From Tsuneonella dongtanensis (GTDB taxonomy: Bacteria; Pseudomonadota; Alphaproteobacteria; Sphingomonadales; Sphingomonadaceae), in the NCBI RefSeq assembly GCF_001698205.1, contig NZ_CP016591.1:1798001-1862000 (forward strand): a DNA stretch of 64,000 nucleotides, written 5' to 3'. Position numbers and translations under genes: made by a program. Position 1 is the first letter of the stretch. Every line of letters begins with the position of its first letter. This document shows positions 1-12,489 of the stretch, piece after piece. The notes beneath the pieces are model-generated. The model made no database searches and was not told where the DNA came from. It saw nothing but the letters and a program-made list of their open reading frames with translations.

Positions 1-576
1 CTTTACGAGGCGAAGCTCTATTTCCTCGCCCGTTTCGTAAACCATCTGAGCCGCTTCCTGACCGCCATCGACATCCATCCCGGTGCCGAGATCGGCGAGA
101 ATTTCTTCATCGATCACGGCTTCACGGTCATCGGCGAGACCGCGAGGATCGGGAACAACGTGACGATCTACCAGTGCGTGACGCTGGGCGGAACGAACCC
201 GACCAACGGCGTCGGTGGAAAACGGCATCCGACGATCGGCGACAACGTGATCATCGGCTCGGGTGCACAGGTGATCGGACCCATCACCGTCGGCGAACGT
301 GCCCGCATCGGGGCCAACGCCGTCGTTACCGACGACGTGCCGGAGGGCGCGACGATGATCGGCCTCAAGGCCCGTTCGACGCTGGTGCCGGCGGAGGAAT
401 GGGTCCGTGAGTTCATCCCCTACGGAACCCCTTGCGACGAGCCCTGCGCGCCCAGTCGCGACTGCGTCGAGAAGCTGGAGAGCGAGCTCGCGGCGCTGCG
501 TGTTGAAATGGCCGAGCTCAAGGCCGCGATCCCGACCGCCGAAGTCGCCAGGCGCAGCGGAGCCAAGCGCGGATGA
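1..576 (+). CDS. cysE: Serine O-acetyltransferase, 5'-truncated by the window edge
   Basis: Transfers acetyl from acetyl-CoA to serine, making O-acetylserine for cysteine synthesis in the cytoplasm. The reading frame is open from base 1, so the N-terminus lies outside the window and 191 residues are visible. They include the left-handed beta-helix hexapeptide repeats ([28 protein letters not shown]) and the family stretch [20 protein letters not shown]. The C-terminal tail, with a CDEPC segment and a short coiled stretch, resembles EpsC/CysE enzymes of alphaproteobacteria. The stop overlaps the start of the next gene by four bases (ATGA), suggesting translational coupling. Confidence 0.93.
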   Translation, partial: LYEAKLYFLARFVNHLSRFLTAIDIHPGAEIGENFFIDHGFTVIGETARIGNNVTIYQCVTLGGTNPTNGVGGKRHPTIGDNVIIGSGAQVIGPITVGERARIGANAVVTDDVPEGATMIGLKARSTLVPAEEWVREFIPYGTPCDEPCAPSRDCVEKLESELAALRVEMAELKAAIPTAEVARRSGAKRG

Positions 577-929
577 GCTTCGGCCCAGGGAGCGGCTCGA
601 TCGTCCCGTTTCCCGGTCGTGCTCCCAGTCAGGTCGGTTTCGAGCGTGAGGAGCTGTCGCGCATCCTCGACCTCTACGGCCGGATGGTCGCCGCCGGCGA
701 GTGGCGCGACTATGCGATGGACTTCACCCGCGATTTTGCTTCATTCGCGGCCTTCCGTCGCGCGGCGGAGCGTCCTCAGGCGCGGATAGAGAAACGCCCT
801 TCATTGAGGGCGCGGCAAGGGATGTGGACCCTTTTCGGGGAGCACGGACAGATCCTGAAACGCGGTCATGAGCTCGCCGGGGTCCTCGCCCCGGTCGAGC
901 GTCGTCTGGTCAAGGCAGTCGGCGACTAG
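573..929 (+). CDS. DUF2794 family protein
   Basis: A 118-residue soluble protein resembling the DUF2794 family, which is common in alphaproteobacteria and has no assigned function. Visible hallmarks are the N-terminal VPFPGR segment, the [25 protein letters not shown] helix region (shown here only as landmarks at about residues 24-48), and a basic core in which the protein reads [16 protein letters not shown]. The start ATG overlaps the cysE stop, so the two are probably co-transcribed. The stop overlaps by three bases the stop of the convergent SDR gene. The family assignment is from recalled sequence pattern; function is unknown. Confidence 0.75.
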   Translation: MSFGPGSGSIVPFPGRAPSQVGFEREELSRILDLYGRMVAAGEWRDYAMDFTRDFASFAAFRRAAERPQARIEKRPSLRARQGMWTLFGEHGQILKRGHELAGVLAPVERRLVKAVGD

Positions 930-1858
930 CCGCGAGTGGAACTCGGCGCCGCGTCGCCCATCACCTTCTGCATGGCCTTGAGGATCGCACCCGATTGCTC
1001 GGCGCCCGAGTTGGGAGCGACGAGGTTGGTCTGAGAGGAGATTTCGGCCCAGTGGGCGGCGAAGCCCTCGACGGTGCGCTCGCCCTCGGGCAGCCACACG
1101 GCGTCGTTCATCATCACCCATGCCGAATGGTAGCCGCCGCCGCCCGCGCCGACGATGGCGTTGGTCGGTGCGTCCTCGCTGACGAGGTAGAGCGCGGCGG
1201 GGACGACGTTCTCGGGGGCGAACAGCTTAAAGGCCTGCTCCGGGAAGAGGTCCTCGGTCATCCGCGTGCCGGCGACCGGGCTCAGCGTGTTGACCTTGAT
1301 GTTGTACTTGCCGCCTTCGAGCTGCAGCGTCTTGGTCAGGCCCGCCAGACCCAGCTTTGCCGCGCCGTAGTTCGCCTGGCCGAAGTTGCCGAACAGGCCG
1401 GTCGACGACGCGGTCATCAGGATGCGTCCGTAGGCCTGCTCGCGCATCGTTTCCCAGCATGCCTTGGTGACGAAGGCCGAACCGGTCAGGTGCACCTTGA
1501 GGACAAACTCGAAGTCTTCGGGGCTCATCTTGGCGAAGGTCTTGTCGCGGAGGACGCCCGCGTTGTTGATGAGGACGTGCACGCCGCCCCACTTCTGCTT
1601 GGCGTCGGCGACCATCTTTTCCATCTGCTCGTAATCGGTGACCGAGCCGCCGTTCGACATGGCGGTGCCGCCGGCCGCCTCGATCTCCTCGACGACCTTC
1701 AGCGCCGCGTCCGAATGACCGGTACCGTCACGTGCGCCGCCGAGGTCGTTGACGACGACCTTCGCCCCGCGGCGGGCGAGTTCGAGCGCGTATTCGCGGC
1801 CCAGACCGCCGCCCGCACCGGTAACGATTGCGACCTTGTCCTTGAACGAGATGGTCAT
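926..1858 (-). CDS. SDR-family 3-hydroxyacyl-CoA dehydrogenase-like oxidoreductase
   Basis: A 310-residue short-chain dehydrogenase. It has the glycine-rich NAD(P) site TGAGGGLGREYA near residue 14, the NNAG motif, the catalytic serine in MTASS and the YGAAK catalytic pair. The sequence resembles the dehydrogenase domain of peroxisomal multifunctional enzyme type 2, so a role in fatty acyl-CoA beta-oxidation is likely but inferred. The frame is open 23 codons further upstream. I chose the ATG at 1858 because an AGGAG lies just before it and the protein then begins MTISFKDKVAIVTG as in relatives. It converges with the DUF2794 gene. Confidence 0.88.
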   Translation of the reverse strand: MTISFKDKVAIVTGAGGGLGREYALELARRGAKVVVNDLGGARDGTGHSDAALKVVEEIEAAGGTAMSNGGSVTDYEQMEKMVADAKQKWGGVHVLINNAGVLRDKTFAKMSPEDFEFVLKVHLTGSAFVTKACWETMREQAYGRILMTASSTGLFGNFGQANYGAAKLGLAGLTKTLQLEGGKYNIKVNTLSPVAGTRMTEDLFPEQAFKLFAPENVVPAALYLVSEDAPTNAIVGAGGGGYHSAWVMMNDAVWLPEGERTVEGFAAHWAEISSQTNLVAPNSGAEQSGAILKAMQKVMGDAAPSSTRG

Positions 1859-1975
1859 GGCGAATGTGCTCCTGCTGCTGGGGCGCGGTTTACGCGCGCG
1901 TAAAGTCTGGGTCGGCGTTGGCACCATCCGCGCTGCGATGCAACAGGGGCGAGGGCGGGGCGCGATGCCGTAACG

Positions 1976-2644
1976 TCAGAGCGACTCGAGCGCCGGGATC
2001 AGCTCAGGGAGCGAATCGATCACGGCGTCGGCGCCCATCTCGTGCGGGTGCAGGTCGTGGTACCCGAAGGTCACCGCAATAGTCGGTACGCCTGCGGCGC
2101 GACCCGCCCTTACGTCGTAGGAACTGTCTCCGACGAAGGCGATCCGTCCGCCGCCGCATCGCTCGCGCGCTTCCCAGATGGGGTCGGGTGCGGGTTTGGC
2201 CCTGCCTTTGCCCAGGGTATCGCCGCCAATCACGCAATCGAACCGATCGTGCATGTCGAGCGCCTTGAGGACCCCACGGGCGAACTCCTCGAACTTGTTC
2301 GTAACCACTGCCAGCCTGACCCCGCGTCCCCGCAGCGTGTCGAGCATGTCGACAGCGCCGGGAAACGGCTGAGTGTGGTCGGCGAAATGCTTGCCATAAT
2401 AGGCGAGCATCGCCTTGTAGAGCTCGCGAAACCGACCGTCTTCGCACCCCCCTTGATCGTCGATCGCGCGCCGCAGCATGATCTTGGCCCCGCCGCCGAT
2501 GAGGTCCGTCGCGCTTTCGATTGGCACCGCGAGGAAGCCGCCCAGGGTGAGGGCATGGTTGACTGCGGTGCCAAGGTCGCGATGGGTCTCGAGGAGCGTG
2601 CCGTCGAGGTCGAACGCGACGATGTCGAACTGAAAATCGGCCAT
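1976..2644 (-). CDS. gph: Phosphoglycolate phosphatase-like HAD hydrolase
   Basis: A 222-residue haloacid-dehalogenase-type phosphatase. The nucleophile motif FDLDGTLLET lies near residue 10, the VVTNK motif (threonine) near residue 115, the conserved lysine near KGRAKPAPDP, and the acidic motif GDSSYDVRAG near residue 175. A helical cap sits between motifs one and two. The set fits phosphoglycolate phosphatase (2-phosphoglycolate to glycolate), although other small phosphate esters cannot be excluded. It is divergent from glmU with 47 bases between the starts, a shared promoter region. Confidence 0.85.
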   Translation of the reverse strand: MADFQFDIVAFDLDGTLLETHRDLGTAVNHALTLGGFLAVPIESATDLIGGGAKIMLRRAIDDQGGCEDGRFRELYKAMLAYYGKHFADHTQPFPGAVDMLDTLRGRGVRLAVVTNKFEEFARGVLKALDMHDRFDCVIGGDTLGKGRAKPAPDPIWEARERCGGGRIAFVGDSSYDVRAGRAAGVPTIAVTFGYHDLHPHEMGADAVIDSLPELIPALESL

Positions 2645-2691
2645 GCGTCACGCGGTAGCGGGGATTCTTCCAACCGCAAGCAATCGGTGGC

Positions 2692-4083
2692 ATGGCGCCC
2701 GGCATGAACACACCACGCGAATTCGCCGCCGTCATCCTTGCCGCCGGCAAGGGCAGCCGACTCAAGAGCGGGCTGCACAAGGTTCTCCACCCCATCGCCG
2801 GACGTTCGATCATCGATCACCTGCTGGCATCGGTCGCAGCACTGGAACCCGCGCGCACGATCGTGATCGTGGGGGACGAACGGCAACAGGTGATCGACCG
2901 CGTCGGCGACAGGGCCGAATGCGTCGTCCAGGAGCCGCAACTGGGAACGGGTCACGCGGTCGCGCAGGCGAAGGACGCACTGTCGGGATTTACCGGGGAC
3001 GTTCTCATGCTCCTCGGCGACGCACCTTTCATCAAGACCGAAACGATGTCCGACATGCTGGCACGCCTTCGGGCGCCCGATGCGCCGGCCGTGGTGGTGC
3101 TTGGCTTCGAGCCGTCCGATCCGCTCCAATACGGCCGCGTGATCACGCACGCGGACATGACGATCGAGAAGATGGTCGAGTTCAAGGATGCGAACGAGGC
3201 AGAACGGGCGTGCCGCCTGTGCAACTCCGGCCTGATGGCCGCGCGCGCGGAAGACCTGTTCGATCTGCTCGGGCGCCTCGACAACGACAACGCCCAAGGG
3301 GAATTCTACCTGCCCGACATCGTCAACGTGGCAGTGCGCGACGGGCGAACCTGTGCGGCCGTGCGAACCGACCACCCCGACGAGGTAGCCGGCATCAACA
3401 GCCGGTCCGAACTCGCCCAAGCCGAGGCGCAGTGGCAGCAGCTCAAGCGCGCCGAAGCGATGGCGGCGGGTGTCACGCTTCGCGCGCCCGAAACGGTGTT
3501 CTTCAGCTACGATACCGAGCTCGCGGCCGATGTGACGGTCGAGCCGAACGTCGTCTTCGGTCCCGGAGTGACCGTGGCGAGCGGCGCGACGATCAAGGCG
3601 TTCTGCCACCTCGAGGGTGCGACAGTGGGCGAGGGTTGCGAAGTCGGGCCGTTCGCTCGCTTGCGACCCGGTGCGGTGATGGAGAAGCGCGCCAAGGTTG
3701 GCAATTTCGTCGAGATGAAGAAGGCCGTCTTAGGCGCGGGCGCCAAGGCCAGCCATCTCACCTACCTCGGCGATGCCGAGGTCGGCGCTGGCGCGAATAT
3801 CGGCGCGGGTACCATCACCTGCAACTACGACGGGTATTTCAAGCACAAGACGGTGATCGGGGAGCGGGCCTTCATCGGCTCGAACAGCGCGCTGATCGCG
3901 CCCGTGCGCATCGGGGCAGACGCCATCGTCGCGGCAGGAAGCGCGGTAAGCCGCGATGTGGACGACGGGGAATTGCGGATGGTCAGAGCCGAGCAACTCG
4001 TAAAGCCCGGCTGGGCGGACCGCTTCCACGACGCCATGAAAAAGAAGAAGGCGGCGGAGAAGAACAAGAGAGGCGGGCGTTGA
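2692..4083 (+). CDS. glmU: Bifunctional UDP-GlcNAc pyrophosphorylase / glucosamine-1-phosphate N-acetyltransferase
   Basis: Makes UDP-N-acetylglucosamine for peptidoglycan and lipopolysaccharide. The 463-residue protein has the N-terminal uridylyltransferase domain with LAAGKGSRLKSGLHKVLHP and LGDAPF, and a C-terminal left-handed beta-helix acetyltransferase domain with repeated IG-type hexapeptides and the GAGTITCNYDGYFKH segment. Two starts are possible, 2692 and 2704; neither has a clear Shine-Dalgarno sequence. The C-terminus ends in a very basic lysine-rich tail. Its TGA overlaps a TTG start of the HNH gene. Confidence 0.96.
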   Translation: MAPGMNTPREFAAVILAAGKGSRLKSGLHKVLHPIAGRSIIDHLLASVAALEPARTIVIVGDERQQVIDRVGDRAECVVQEPQLGTGHAVAQAKDALSGFTGDVLMLLGDAPFIKTETMSDMLARLRAPDAPAVVVLGFEPSDPLQYGRVITHADMTIEKMVEFKDANEAERACRLCNSGLMAARAEDLFDLLGRLDNDNAQGEFYLPDIVNVAVRDGRTCAAVRTDHPDEVAGINSRSELAQAEAQWQQLKRAEAMAAGVTLRAPETVFFSYDTELAADVTVEPNVVFGPGVTVASGATIKAFCHLEGATVGEGCEVGPFARLRPGAVMEKRAKVGNFVEMKKAVLGAGAKASHLTYLGDAEVGAGANIGAGTITCNYDGYFKHKTVIGERAFIGSNSALIAPVRIGADAIVAAGSAVSRDVDDGELRMVRAEQLVKPGWADRFHDAMKKKKAAEKNKRGGR

Positions 4084-4355
4084 GCGAACCTGCCACCTGC
4101 TGGCTCTGCGACCGTCCCCTGGGTGACCAGTTCGACTGGCACCATCCCGTGCCCAAGTCGAAGAAAGGAAGGGTGAAGGTGCCGGTTCACCCGATCTGCC
4201 ACCAGGCGATCCATGCGAACTTCACCAACGCCGTGCTCGCGCGGATCGGCGGGGACCGTGCCGTCCTGCTCGACAACGCGGCGCTGGCGAAATTCGTCAC
4301 GTGGGTAGCGGACAAGCCGCCCGACTTTCACGCCCCCACGCATCGCAAGGGCTAG
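4080..4355 (+). CDS. Small HNH-type (CxxC/HH) protein with TTG start
   Basis: A 91-residue protein whose frame has no ATG near its natural beginning. A TTG at 4080 overlaps the glmU stop (TTGA) and gives MSEPATCWLCDRPLG, followed by the WHHPVPKSKKG stretch and a later PICHQAIH. The CxxC plus HH plus HxxxH arrangement is that of compact HNH endonuclease folds that bind a metal ion. Whether it is a nuclease is unknown. Coupling to glmU suggests co-expression. The stop overlaps by four bases the stop of the convergent DUF1153 gene. Confidence 0.75.
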   Translation: MSEPATCWLCDRPLGDQFDWHHPVPKSKKGRVKVPVHPICHQAIHANFTNAVLARIGGDRAVLLDNAALAKFVTWVADKPPDFHAPTHRKG

Positions 4356-4579
4356 GCGATTTCCTTCGCCTCCTGCTGGTCGACCTTTTCTTCCCAGGTG
4401 CGGAACTCGCTCCGGCTGAGGAGATAGCGCCAACGCGCTTCGTCGAACGTGATCAGTTTGTCCCGCACCGCGCGGACGACGTCCGCCTTGCGCTGTTCGG
4501 ACCAGTGGACCTTGTGCGACTTGGGAAGGCCCGCTCGCTTGATAGCTGCAGAGACCGTGCTGTCATATGGGTACGCCAT
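4352..4579 (-). CDS. DUF1153 / SciP-like small DNA-binding protein
   Basis: A 75-residue basic protein. Its central part, RKADVVRAVRDKLITFDEARWRYLLSR followed by SEFRTWEEKVDQ (about residues 30-68), follows the helix-turn-helix pattern of the DUF1153 family. That family includes the Caulobacter CtrA inhibitor SciP. It lacks the longer N-terminal extension of Caulobacter SciP. The ATG is preceded by AGGAG. Two CtrA-like half-sites lie 48-80 bases upstream, consistent with the cell-cycle circuit, but a role here is an inference from family membership. Confidence 0.7.
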   Translation of the reverse strand: MAYPYDSTVSAAIKRAGLPKSHKVHWSEQRKADVVRAVRDKLITFDEARWRYLLSRSEFRTWEEKVDQQEAKEIA

Positions 4580-4626
4580 GCCAATTTACTCCTAGACGCC
4601 CCCCGTCTGAAGCAAATCTCACCGGC

Positions 4627-4659
4627 AACGGTTAATTACGGATTGTCGCGAATGGTTAC
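4627..4659 (-). promoter_or_regulatory. Two candidate CtrA half-sites upstream of the SciP-like gene
   Basis: On the reverse strand, GTAACCATT (4659-4651) and TTAACCGTT (4635-4627) resemble the CtrA half-site TTAACCAT. They are 24 bases apart and lie upstream of the SciP-like gene start at 4579. The motif is short and degenerate, so chance occurrence is possible. Confidence 0.35.
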
Positions 4660-4706
4660 TTTTCGGTTGAGCATCCCGACCGTGCGATACGAGCGACGAA
4701 CCGAAG

Positions 4707-5012
4707 TCACTGGCGCGGAAGGACGATCCTTACCGCAGCGATGGCCAGCGCAGCCGCCCCCATGTCGGCTATCCAGTCGTACCAATCGGCATCGCGGTGA
4801 AGGGCGGGAATCGCCTGGAAGACCTCGATCGCGCCCCCGAAAATCCCGAGGGAAGCAAACAGGAGCAGGGCCGGGGAGGCGCGCCAGCCCGCCGCGGCGA
4901 GTCCGCCCAGGGTGAAGAAGGCCAGCATGTGCATGACCTTGTCCCCCTGCTCGATCGGAATGGTTGGCGAGCGGGGGATGAGCGCCATGACGAACGAGAA
5001 TACGGCGCACAC
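4707..5012 (-). CDS. VanZ-like small membrane protein
   Basis: A 101-residue hydrophobic protein with about three transmembrane segments and the segment EQGDKVMHMLAFFTLG. That segment is typical of VanZ-like proteins, in which a K-x-x-H-x-x-x-F pattern recurs. The annotated start is a GTG at 5012. The frame stays open to 5087 and reads [19 protein letters not shown] directly upstream, so the true start may be an alternative codon that overlaps the end of atpC. It follows the ATP synthase operon on the same strand and may be read through from it. Function unknown. Confidence 0.6.
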   Translation of the reverse strand: MCAVFSFVMALIPRSPTIPIEQGDKVMHMLAFFTLGGLAAAGWRASPALLLFASLGIFGGAIEVFQAIPALHRDADWYDWIADMGAAALAIAAVRIVLPRQ

Positions 5013-5071
5013 GAAAAACGCGCGCCGCAGCCAGGGCTGCGCACGCGCGTCGTTCAGGAAATCGCGGATGG

Positions 5072-5329
5072 TCAGGCTTCGACGTGCTCAGCGAGCACCG
5101 TCAGCCCGTTTTCGCCGACCTCGGCGAACCCGCCGCGGATCTCGATGTTCTCCGGCTGGCCACCTTCGGTGCGGAACACCTGCAGCGCGCCGTCGCGGAT
5201 GGTCGACATCACGGGGGCGTGGCCCTCGAGCACACCGAAGTCGCCCTCGGTGCCGGGGACGACCACCATGTGGACGTCCTCGGACCGGACCAGCTTCGCC
5301 GGGGTCACCAGTTCGAAGTGGAGTGCCAT
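5072..5329 (-). CDS. atpC: F1 ATP synthase epsilon subunit
   Basis: An 85-residue protein, close to the short epsilon subunits of Sphingomonadales that keep the N-terminal beta-sandwich and lack most of the C-terminal helical domain. It begins [14 protein letters not shown] and contains [19 protein letters not shown], the family signature. In the complex it joins gamma to the c-ring and restrains ATP hydrolysis. It is the last gene of the atpHAGDC operon, four bases after atpD. Confidence 0.95.
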   Translation of the reverse strand: MALHFELVTPAKLVRSEDVHMVVVPGTEGDFGVLEGHAPVMSTIRDGALQVFRTEGGQPENIEIRGGFAEVGENGLTVLAEHVEA

Positions 5330-5333
5330 TCGC

Positions 5334-6815
<1,482 letters not shown>

Positions 6816-7688
6816 TTAGAGCGCTTCCGCGCCCGCAATGATTTCAATGAGTTCGGTGGTGATCGCGGCCTGGCGGCTGCGGTTGTACTGGATGGTCAGC
6901 TTGTTGATCAGCTCGCCTGCATTGCGCGTGGCGTTGTCCATCGCGGTCATCGAGGCGCCCTGTTCGGAGGCCTGGTTCTCGAGCAGCGCGCCGAAGACCT
7001 GGGTCTTGAGGTAACGGGGCAGCAGTTCGGCGAGGATTTCTTCCTCGTCGGGCTCGTACTCGACCGCGGCCTGGCTCGTGGTGGCCGTCTCGGGGGCGGG
7101 GACGGGGATGATCTGGAGCGTGGTCGGCTCCTGCGTCAGCGCCGACTTGAACTTGCTGTAGAACAGGTGCGCGACGTCGAACTTGCCGGCCTCGTACATC
7201 TCCATCAGCTCGGCGACGATACGCTCGGCCTCGGCGTAGCCGGGCTCGCGCACGTCGGTCGTATCGAACATCTGGGCGATGTTCTGCGGGTGCGCGCGGC
7301 GGATCGGCGCGCGGCCCTTGCGGCCGACGAGGTAGAAGTCGACGTCCTTGCCCGCGGCACGCAGCTCACGCGCCTTGGTCAGCGCGGCGCGGACGATGTT
7401 CGAGTTGAACGCGCCTGCGAGGCCCTTGTCGCTGTTCGCGACGACGAGCAGGTGACGCTGGTCCTTGCCGGTGCCGGCGAACAGCTTGGGCGCGCCTTCG
7501 GCGCCCGCGACCTTGCTTGCGAGCGAGGCCATCACCGCACCCAGCCGCTCGGCATAGGGGCGCGCGGCCTCGGCCGCCGCCTGCGCCTTGCGCAGTTTCG
7601 CGGCCGCAACCATCTGCTTGGCCTTGGTGATCTTCTGGGTCGACTTGACCGAGTTGATCCGACCCTTGAGTTCCTTCAGCGAGGCCAT
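6816..7688 (-). CDS. atpG: F1 ATP synthase gamma subunit
   Basis: The central rotor shaft of F1, 290 residues. It has the N-terminal helix [21 protein letters not shown] and the C-terminal helix pattern [14 protein letters not shown]-like (here [18 protein letters not shown]), which form the coiled coil inside the alpha3beta3 ring. Length is normal for the family. It lies 28 bases after atpA and 24 before atpD, on the same strand. Confidence 0.97.
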   Translation of the reverse strand: MASLKELKGRINSVKSTQKITKAKQMVAAAKLRKAQAAAEAARPYAERLGAVMASLASKVAGAEGAPKLFAGTGKDQRHLLVVANSDKGLAGAFNSNIVRAALTKARELRAAGKDVDFYLVGRKGRAPIRRAHPQNIAQMFDTTDVREPGYAEAERIVAELMEMYEAGKFDVAHLFYSKFKSALTQEPTTLQIIPVPAPETATTSQAAVEYEPDEEEILAELLPRYLKTQVFGALLENQASEQGASMTAMDNATRNAGELINKLTIQYNRSRQAAITTELIEIIAGAEAL

Positions 7689-7716
7689 TTCGGCTCCCTA
7701 GCTAATCGTCTCGGGT

Positions 7717-9808
<2,092 letters not shown>

Positions 9809-10005
9809 GCGCGATGGTCCTCTTGGATCCGGGAAAAATCGGTTTTGCCGCCTCGCCGGAAAGTGGGGTGCCGCAAGGCTCCCCGGGCAAGGCTGGCGCG
9901 CCCCTATCACCGGGTTTGCTGCGATGCAACCGGAGTCGGGAAGGGATACTATGCCGAGGCCACTGGCTGAAGTATGATCGAGGAAAATCGAACGGGAGAG
10001 CGGTG

Positions 10006-10833
10006 ATGGAATGGACCCCGATGGCCGAGAAAATCGGCGCCGAGGTGAGTGGGATTCGGCTAGCGGATGTCGATGGCGCCGAGCTCGAGGCGCTGAAGCA
10101 ACTCGTCTACGACCGCGGGGTAGCGGTGCTGCGCGACCAGGAGCTCAGCCCGGAGGAGCACATTGCGCTCGCCGAGCGTTGGGGCGGGATCGACATCAAC
10201 AACTATTTCCCGCTGCAGGAAAAATACCCGCAGATCGCAATCGTGCGGAAGGCCGCGGACCAGCAGACCAACATCGGCGGTGCCTGGCATACCGACCATT
10301 CCTACGACCAGGTCCCGGCGATGGGCTCGATCCTGGTCGCACGCACTCTGCCGCCTTCAGGTGGCGACACGCACTTCGCGCACATGGGGGCAGCTTACGA
10401 TTCGCTGCCCGACGACCTCAAGGCCGAGATCGAGGACCTTAAGGCCTTCCACACCGCGGATCACGTCTACAAGGCCGACGGGATCTATGCGCAAACCGAT
10501 CAGGGCGCCGACTTGCGTGGCCATGACCTCAAGACGGGCGCAATCCACCCCGTCGTAATCCGGCACCCGCATACGGGTCGCAAGCTGCTCTACGTCAACG
10601 GCAGTTTCACGATCAATTTCGTCGGCAAGACGCGCGAAGAGAGCCTTCCTCTTCTGGCGAGGCTGATCAATGCCGCGCTGACCGAGGACAACCAGTGCAA
10701 GGTAGTCTGGCGGCCGGGTACGGTGACGATCTGGGACAACCGCACCACGTGGCACAACGCCATGAACGATTACCACGGCCACGCGCGCGAAATGCATCGC
10801 ATCACGCTGAGCGGAGAGGCGCTGGCCGCCTAG
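10006..10833 (+). CDS. TauD/TfdA-family 2-oxoglutarate-dependent dioxygenase
   Basis: A 275-residue Fe(II)/2-oxoglutarate oxygenase of the taurine dioxygenase family. The iron ligands are visible as H95 and D97 in WHTDHSY and H250 in [14 protein letters not shown]265, in the C-terminal MHR, would bind 2-oxoglutarate. The substrate (taurine, an alkylsulfate or another acid) cannot be read from the sequence, and no sulfonate transport genes lie nearby. The ATG at 10006 follows a GGGAGAG; the frame is open well upstream but that part has no family similarity. It converges with the protease gene, overlapping by four bases. Confidence 0.88.
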   Translation: MEWTPMAEKIGAEVSGIRLADVDGAELEALKQLVYDRGVAVLRDQELSPEEHIALAERWGGIDINNYFPLQEKYPQIAIVRKAADQQTNIGGAWHTDHSYDQVPAMGSILVARTLPPSGGDTHFAHMGAAYDSLPDDLKAEIEDLKAFHTADHVYKADGIYAQTDQGADLRGHDLKTGAIHPVVIRHPHTGRKLLYVNGSFTINFVGKTREESLPLLARLINAALTEDNQCKVVWRPGTVTIWDNRTTWHNAMNDYHGHAREMHRITLSGEALAA

Positions 10834-12377
10834 TCCCTCTTCGGCTGACAGGAATAGACCAGGCGCTCCGTCGCCTGCTGCGGCAGCATCGAGGCGACGC
10901 CGGACTGCATCTCGCCAAGCTCGCTGGCGGCATTCTGTGCGCCGCAAGTGGGTGCCTTGTACTGCGCCCGAGCCTCGCGGGCCCTGGCCATAGCGGACTG
11001 GGAGAGCGGGAAACGGTCGGTGCGGAAGACCCGCGTTTCGGGATCGAAGCTGTTTACCGAGATAGTGTCCTCGTCGTTGGGCACGAAGAGGCGGGTCCAC
11101 TTACCGTCGGCAAAGCCGTACTGGGTGCGGCCGTTGACGCAGCCGTCGGGGTTCCAGCCGAAATCGAGATCCTTGGGCGGCTGGCCGACGATGCGGCTGC
11201 GATCGGGTTGGATGGAGCAGCTGAGGTCGGCCGCGCCTGCGCTATCGGGGGCGACGCCCTGATCGCCTGATTCCGGTCTCTCAGCCATTGCGTCCGCAAC
11301 GCGGCGGTCGATCGCGTCCAGCCCCGGCCGGGTGAACCACACCGCCAGCGATGCCACCGCCGCCACCGCGGCAAGCGCGCCCGCGATCCGCATCTTCTTG
11401 CCGCCGTCATCGGCTGCCCGCAGGTTCCAGGAGGCGAAGCCCGATCCGGCAGCGAGCAGGAGAAGGATGCCGGCCAGCGCCATCGCGTTCTCGCGGTCAT
11501 CCATCACTGAAAGCTGCGCTTCGAGCCGTGCACGCTCGCGCCGCTCCCGGTCGGTCTCGGCACGCTGCGCGAGTTTGGCGCGCGCTGCGGCTTGTTCCGC
11601 TTCAAGTCGTTCACGCTCAGCCGCGTCGAGCTGCGCCATCGATCGGCAAGGCATCGCGTTGACGGCTGGTTCGATACCGGCGGACTTGAGAAACGGCAGG
11701 AGTTCTCTGTTCGACACTGCGAACGAGAATTCCGCGTCGGAGCCGTCGTCGGACGTCGTGCCGAAACTGTTCACTCCGACGACCCGGCCGCATCCGTCGA
11801 GCAAGGGACCGCCCGAGTTGCCGCGGGCGATCGGCGCTGTGTGCAGGACCGAATCGAAGTCGCGGCTCGGCCGTGTGCCCGAAACGAAACCCCGGCTCTT
11901 CACGGGCGGCTGTGGCCGGAAGAGGTCGGATAGGTCGAGCCCTTGGGCCCGGTCGACGTTCATCGGGTAGCCCACCGCGGCGACCTCGTCACCGTCGCTC
12001 GCAACACCGCCCGCAACCGTCAGGGCCGGCAAGCGCAGCGCCCCCGTGGTCTCGATTACCGCGAGATCCTTGGCGCTCGATACCGCGATCACCTTGCCAT
12101 AGTCCGCGCCGTCGCCATCGGGCGGGACGATGGCGATACGCAGGGTATCGTCCTGCAGCACTTCGCGAATCACGTGCGCATTGGTCACGATACGGTTGGG
12201 CCGGACGGCAAAGCCGGTGCCATGACTGACCGGAAACACCCGTTCGCCGTCGGTTCCCATGATGACTACGCGGACTACCCCGCGCGCGGCGGCGGCGATG
12301 TCCGCCGCTTCAGGCCGGACGGTGGCGGGAAGGATGAGGGCGGCAAACGCAGCCAGCAGCGCGAACAGGCGAAACAT
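10830..12377 (-). CDS. Membrane-tethered trypsin-like serine protease
   Basis: A 515-residue protein. A signal peptide (residues 1-25) is followed by a trypsin-like domain with the catalytic triad H68 (TNAHVI), D104 (KDLAVIE) and S188 (ARGNSGGPL), resembling the S1C/DegP fold. There is no PDZ domain. Instead come a charged coiled coil (about 248-290), two hydrophobic segments (about 300-320 and 332-350) and a C-terminal domain with several cysteines. The protease would sit in the periplasm with the tail anchored in the membrane. Substrate unknown. It is divergent from ada with about 110 bases between. Confidence 0.85.
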   Translation of the reverse strand: MFRLFALLAAFAALILPATVRPEAADIAAAARGVVRVVIMGTDGERVFPVSHGTGFAVRPNRIVTNAHVIREVLQDDTLRIAIVPPDGDGADYGKVIAVSSAKDLAVIETTGALRLPALTVAGGVASDGDEVAAVGYPMNVDRAQGLDLSDLFRPQPPVKSRGFVSGTRPSRDFDSVLHTAPIARGNSGGPLLDGCGRVVGVNSFGTTSDDGSDAEFSFAVSNRELLPFLKSAGIEPAVNAMPCRSMAQLDAAERERLEAEQAAARAKLAQRAETDRERRERARLEAQLSVMDDRENAMALAGILLLLAAGSGFASWNLRAADDGGKKMRIAGALAAVAAVASLAVWFTRPGLDAIDRRVADAMAERPESGDQGVAPDSAGAADLSCSIQPDRSRIVGQPPKDLDFGWNPDGCVNGRTQYGFADGKWTRLFVPNDEDTISVNSFDPETRVFRTDRFPLSQSAMARAREARAQYKAPTCGAQNAASELGEMQSGVASMLPQQATERLVYSCQPKRD

Positions 12378-12489
12378 CGCGGCGGCTTGTGCCTTGCCGC
12401 GACATTGACCGCAAGCGGCGGGACGCGCGCCTCATCTCACTGCGGTAGCTGTTCACCCGCACCGACATCTGGCACCAAGGAAAGCGACC

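Noticed and set aside
9814-10005. Longer N-terminus for the dioxygenase
   Set aside because: The upstream part has no family similarity and overlaps the atpH promoter region; GGGAGAG precedes the ATG at 10006.
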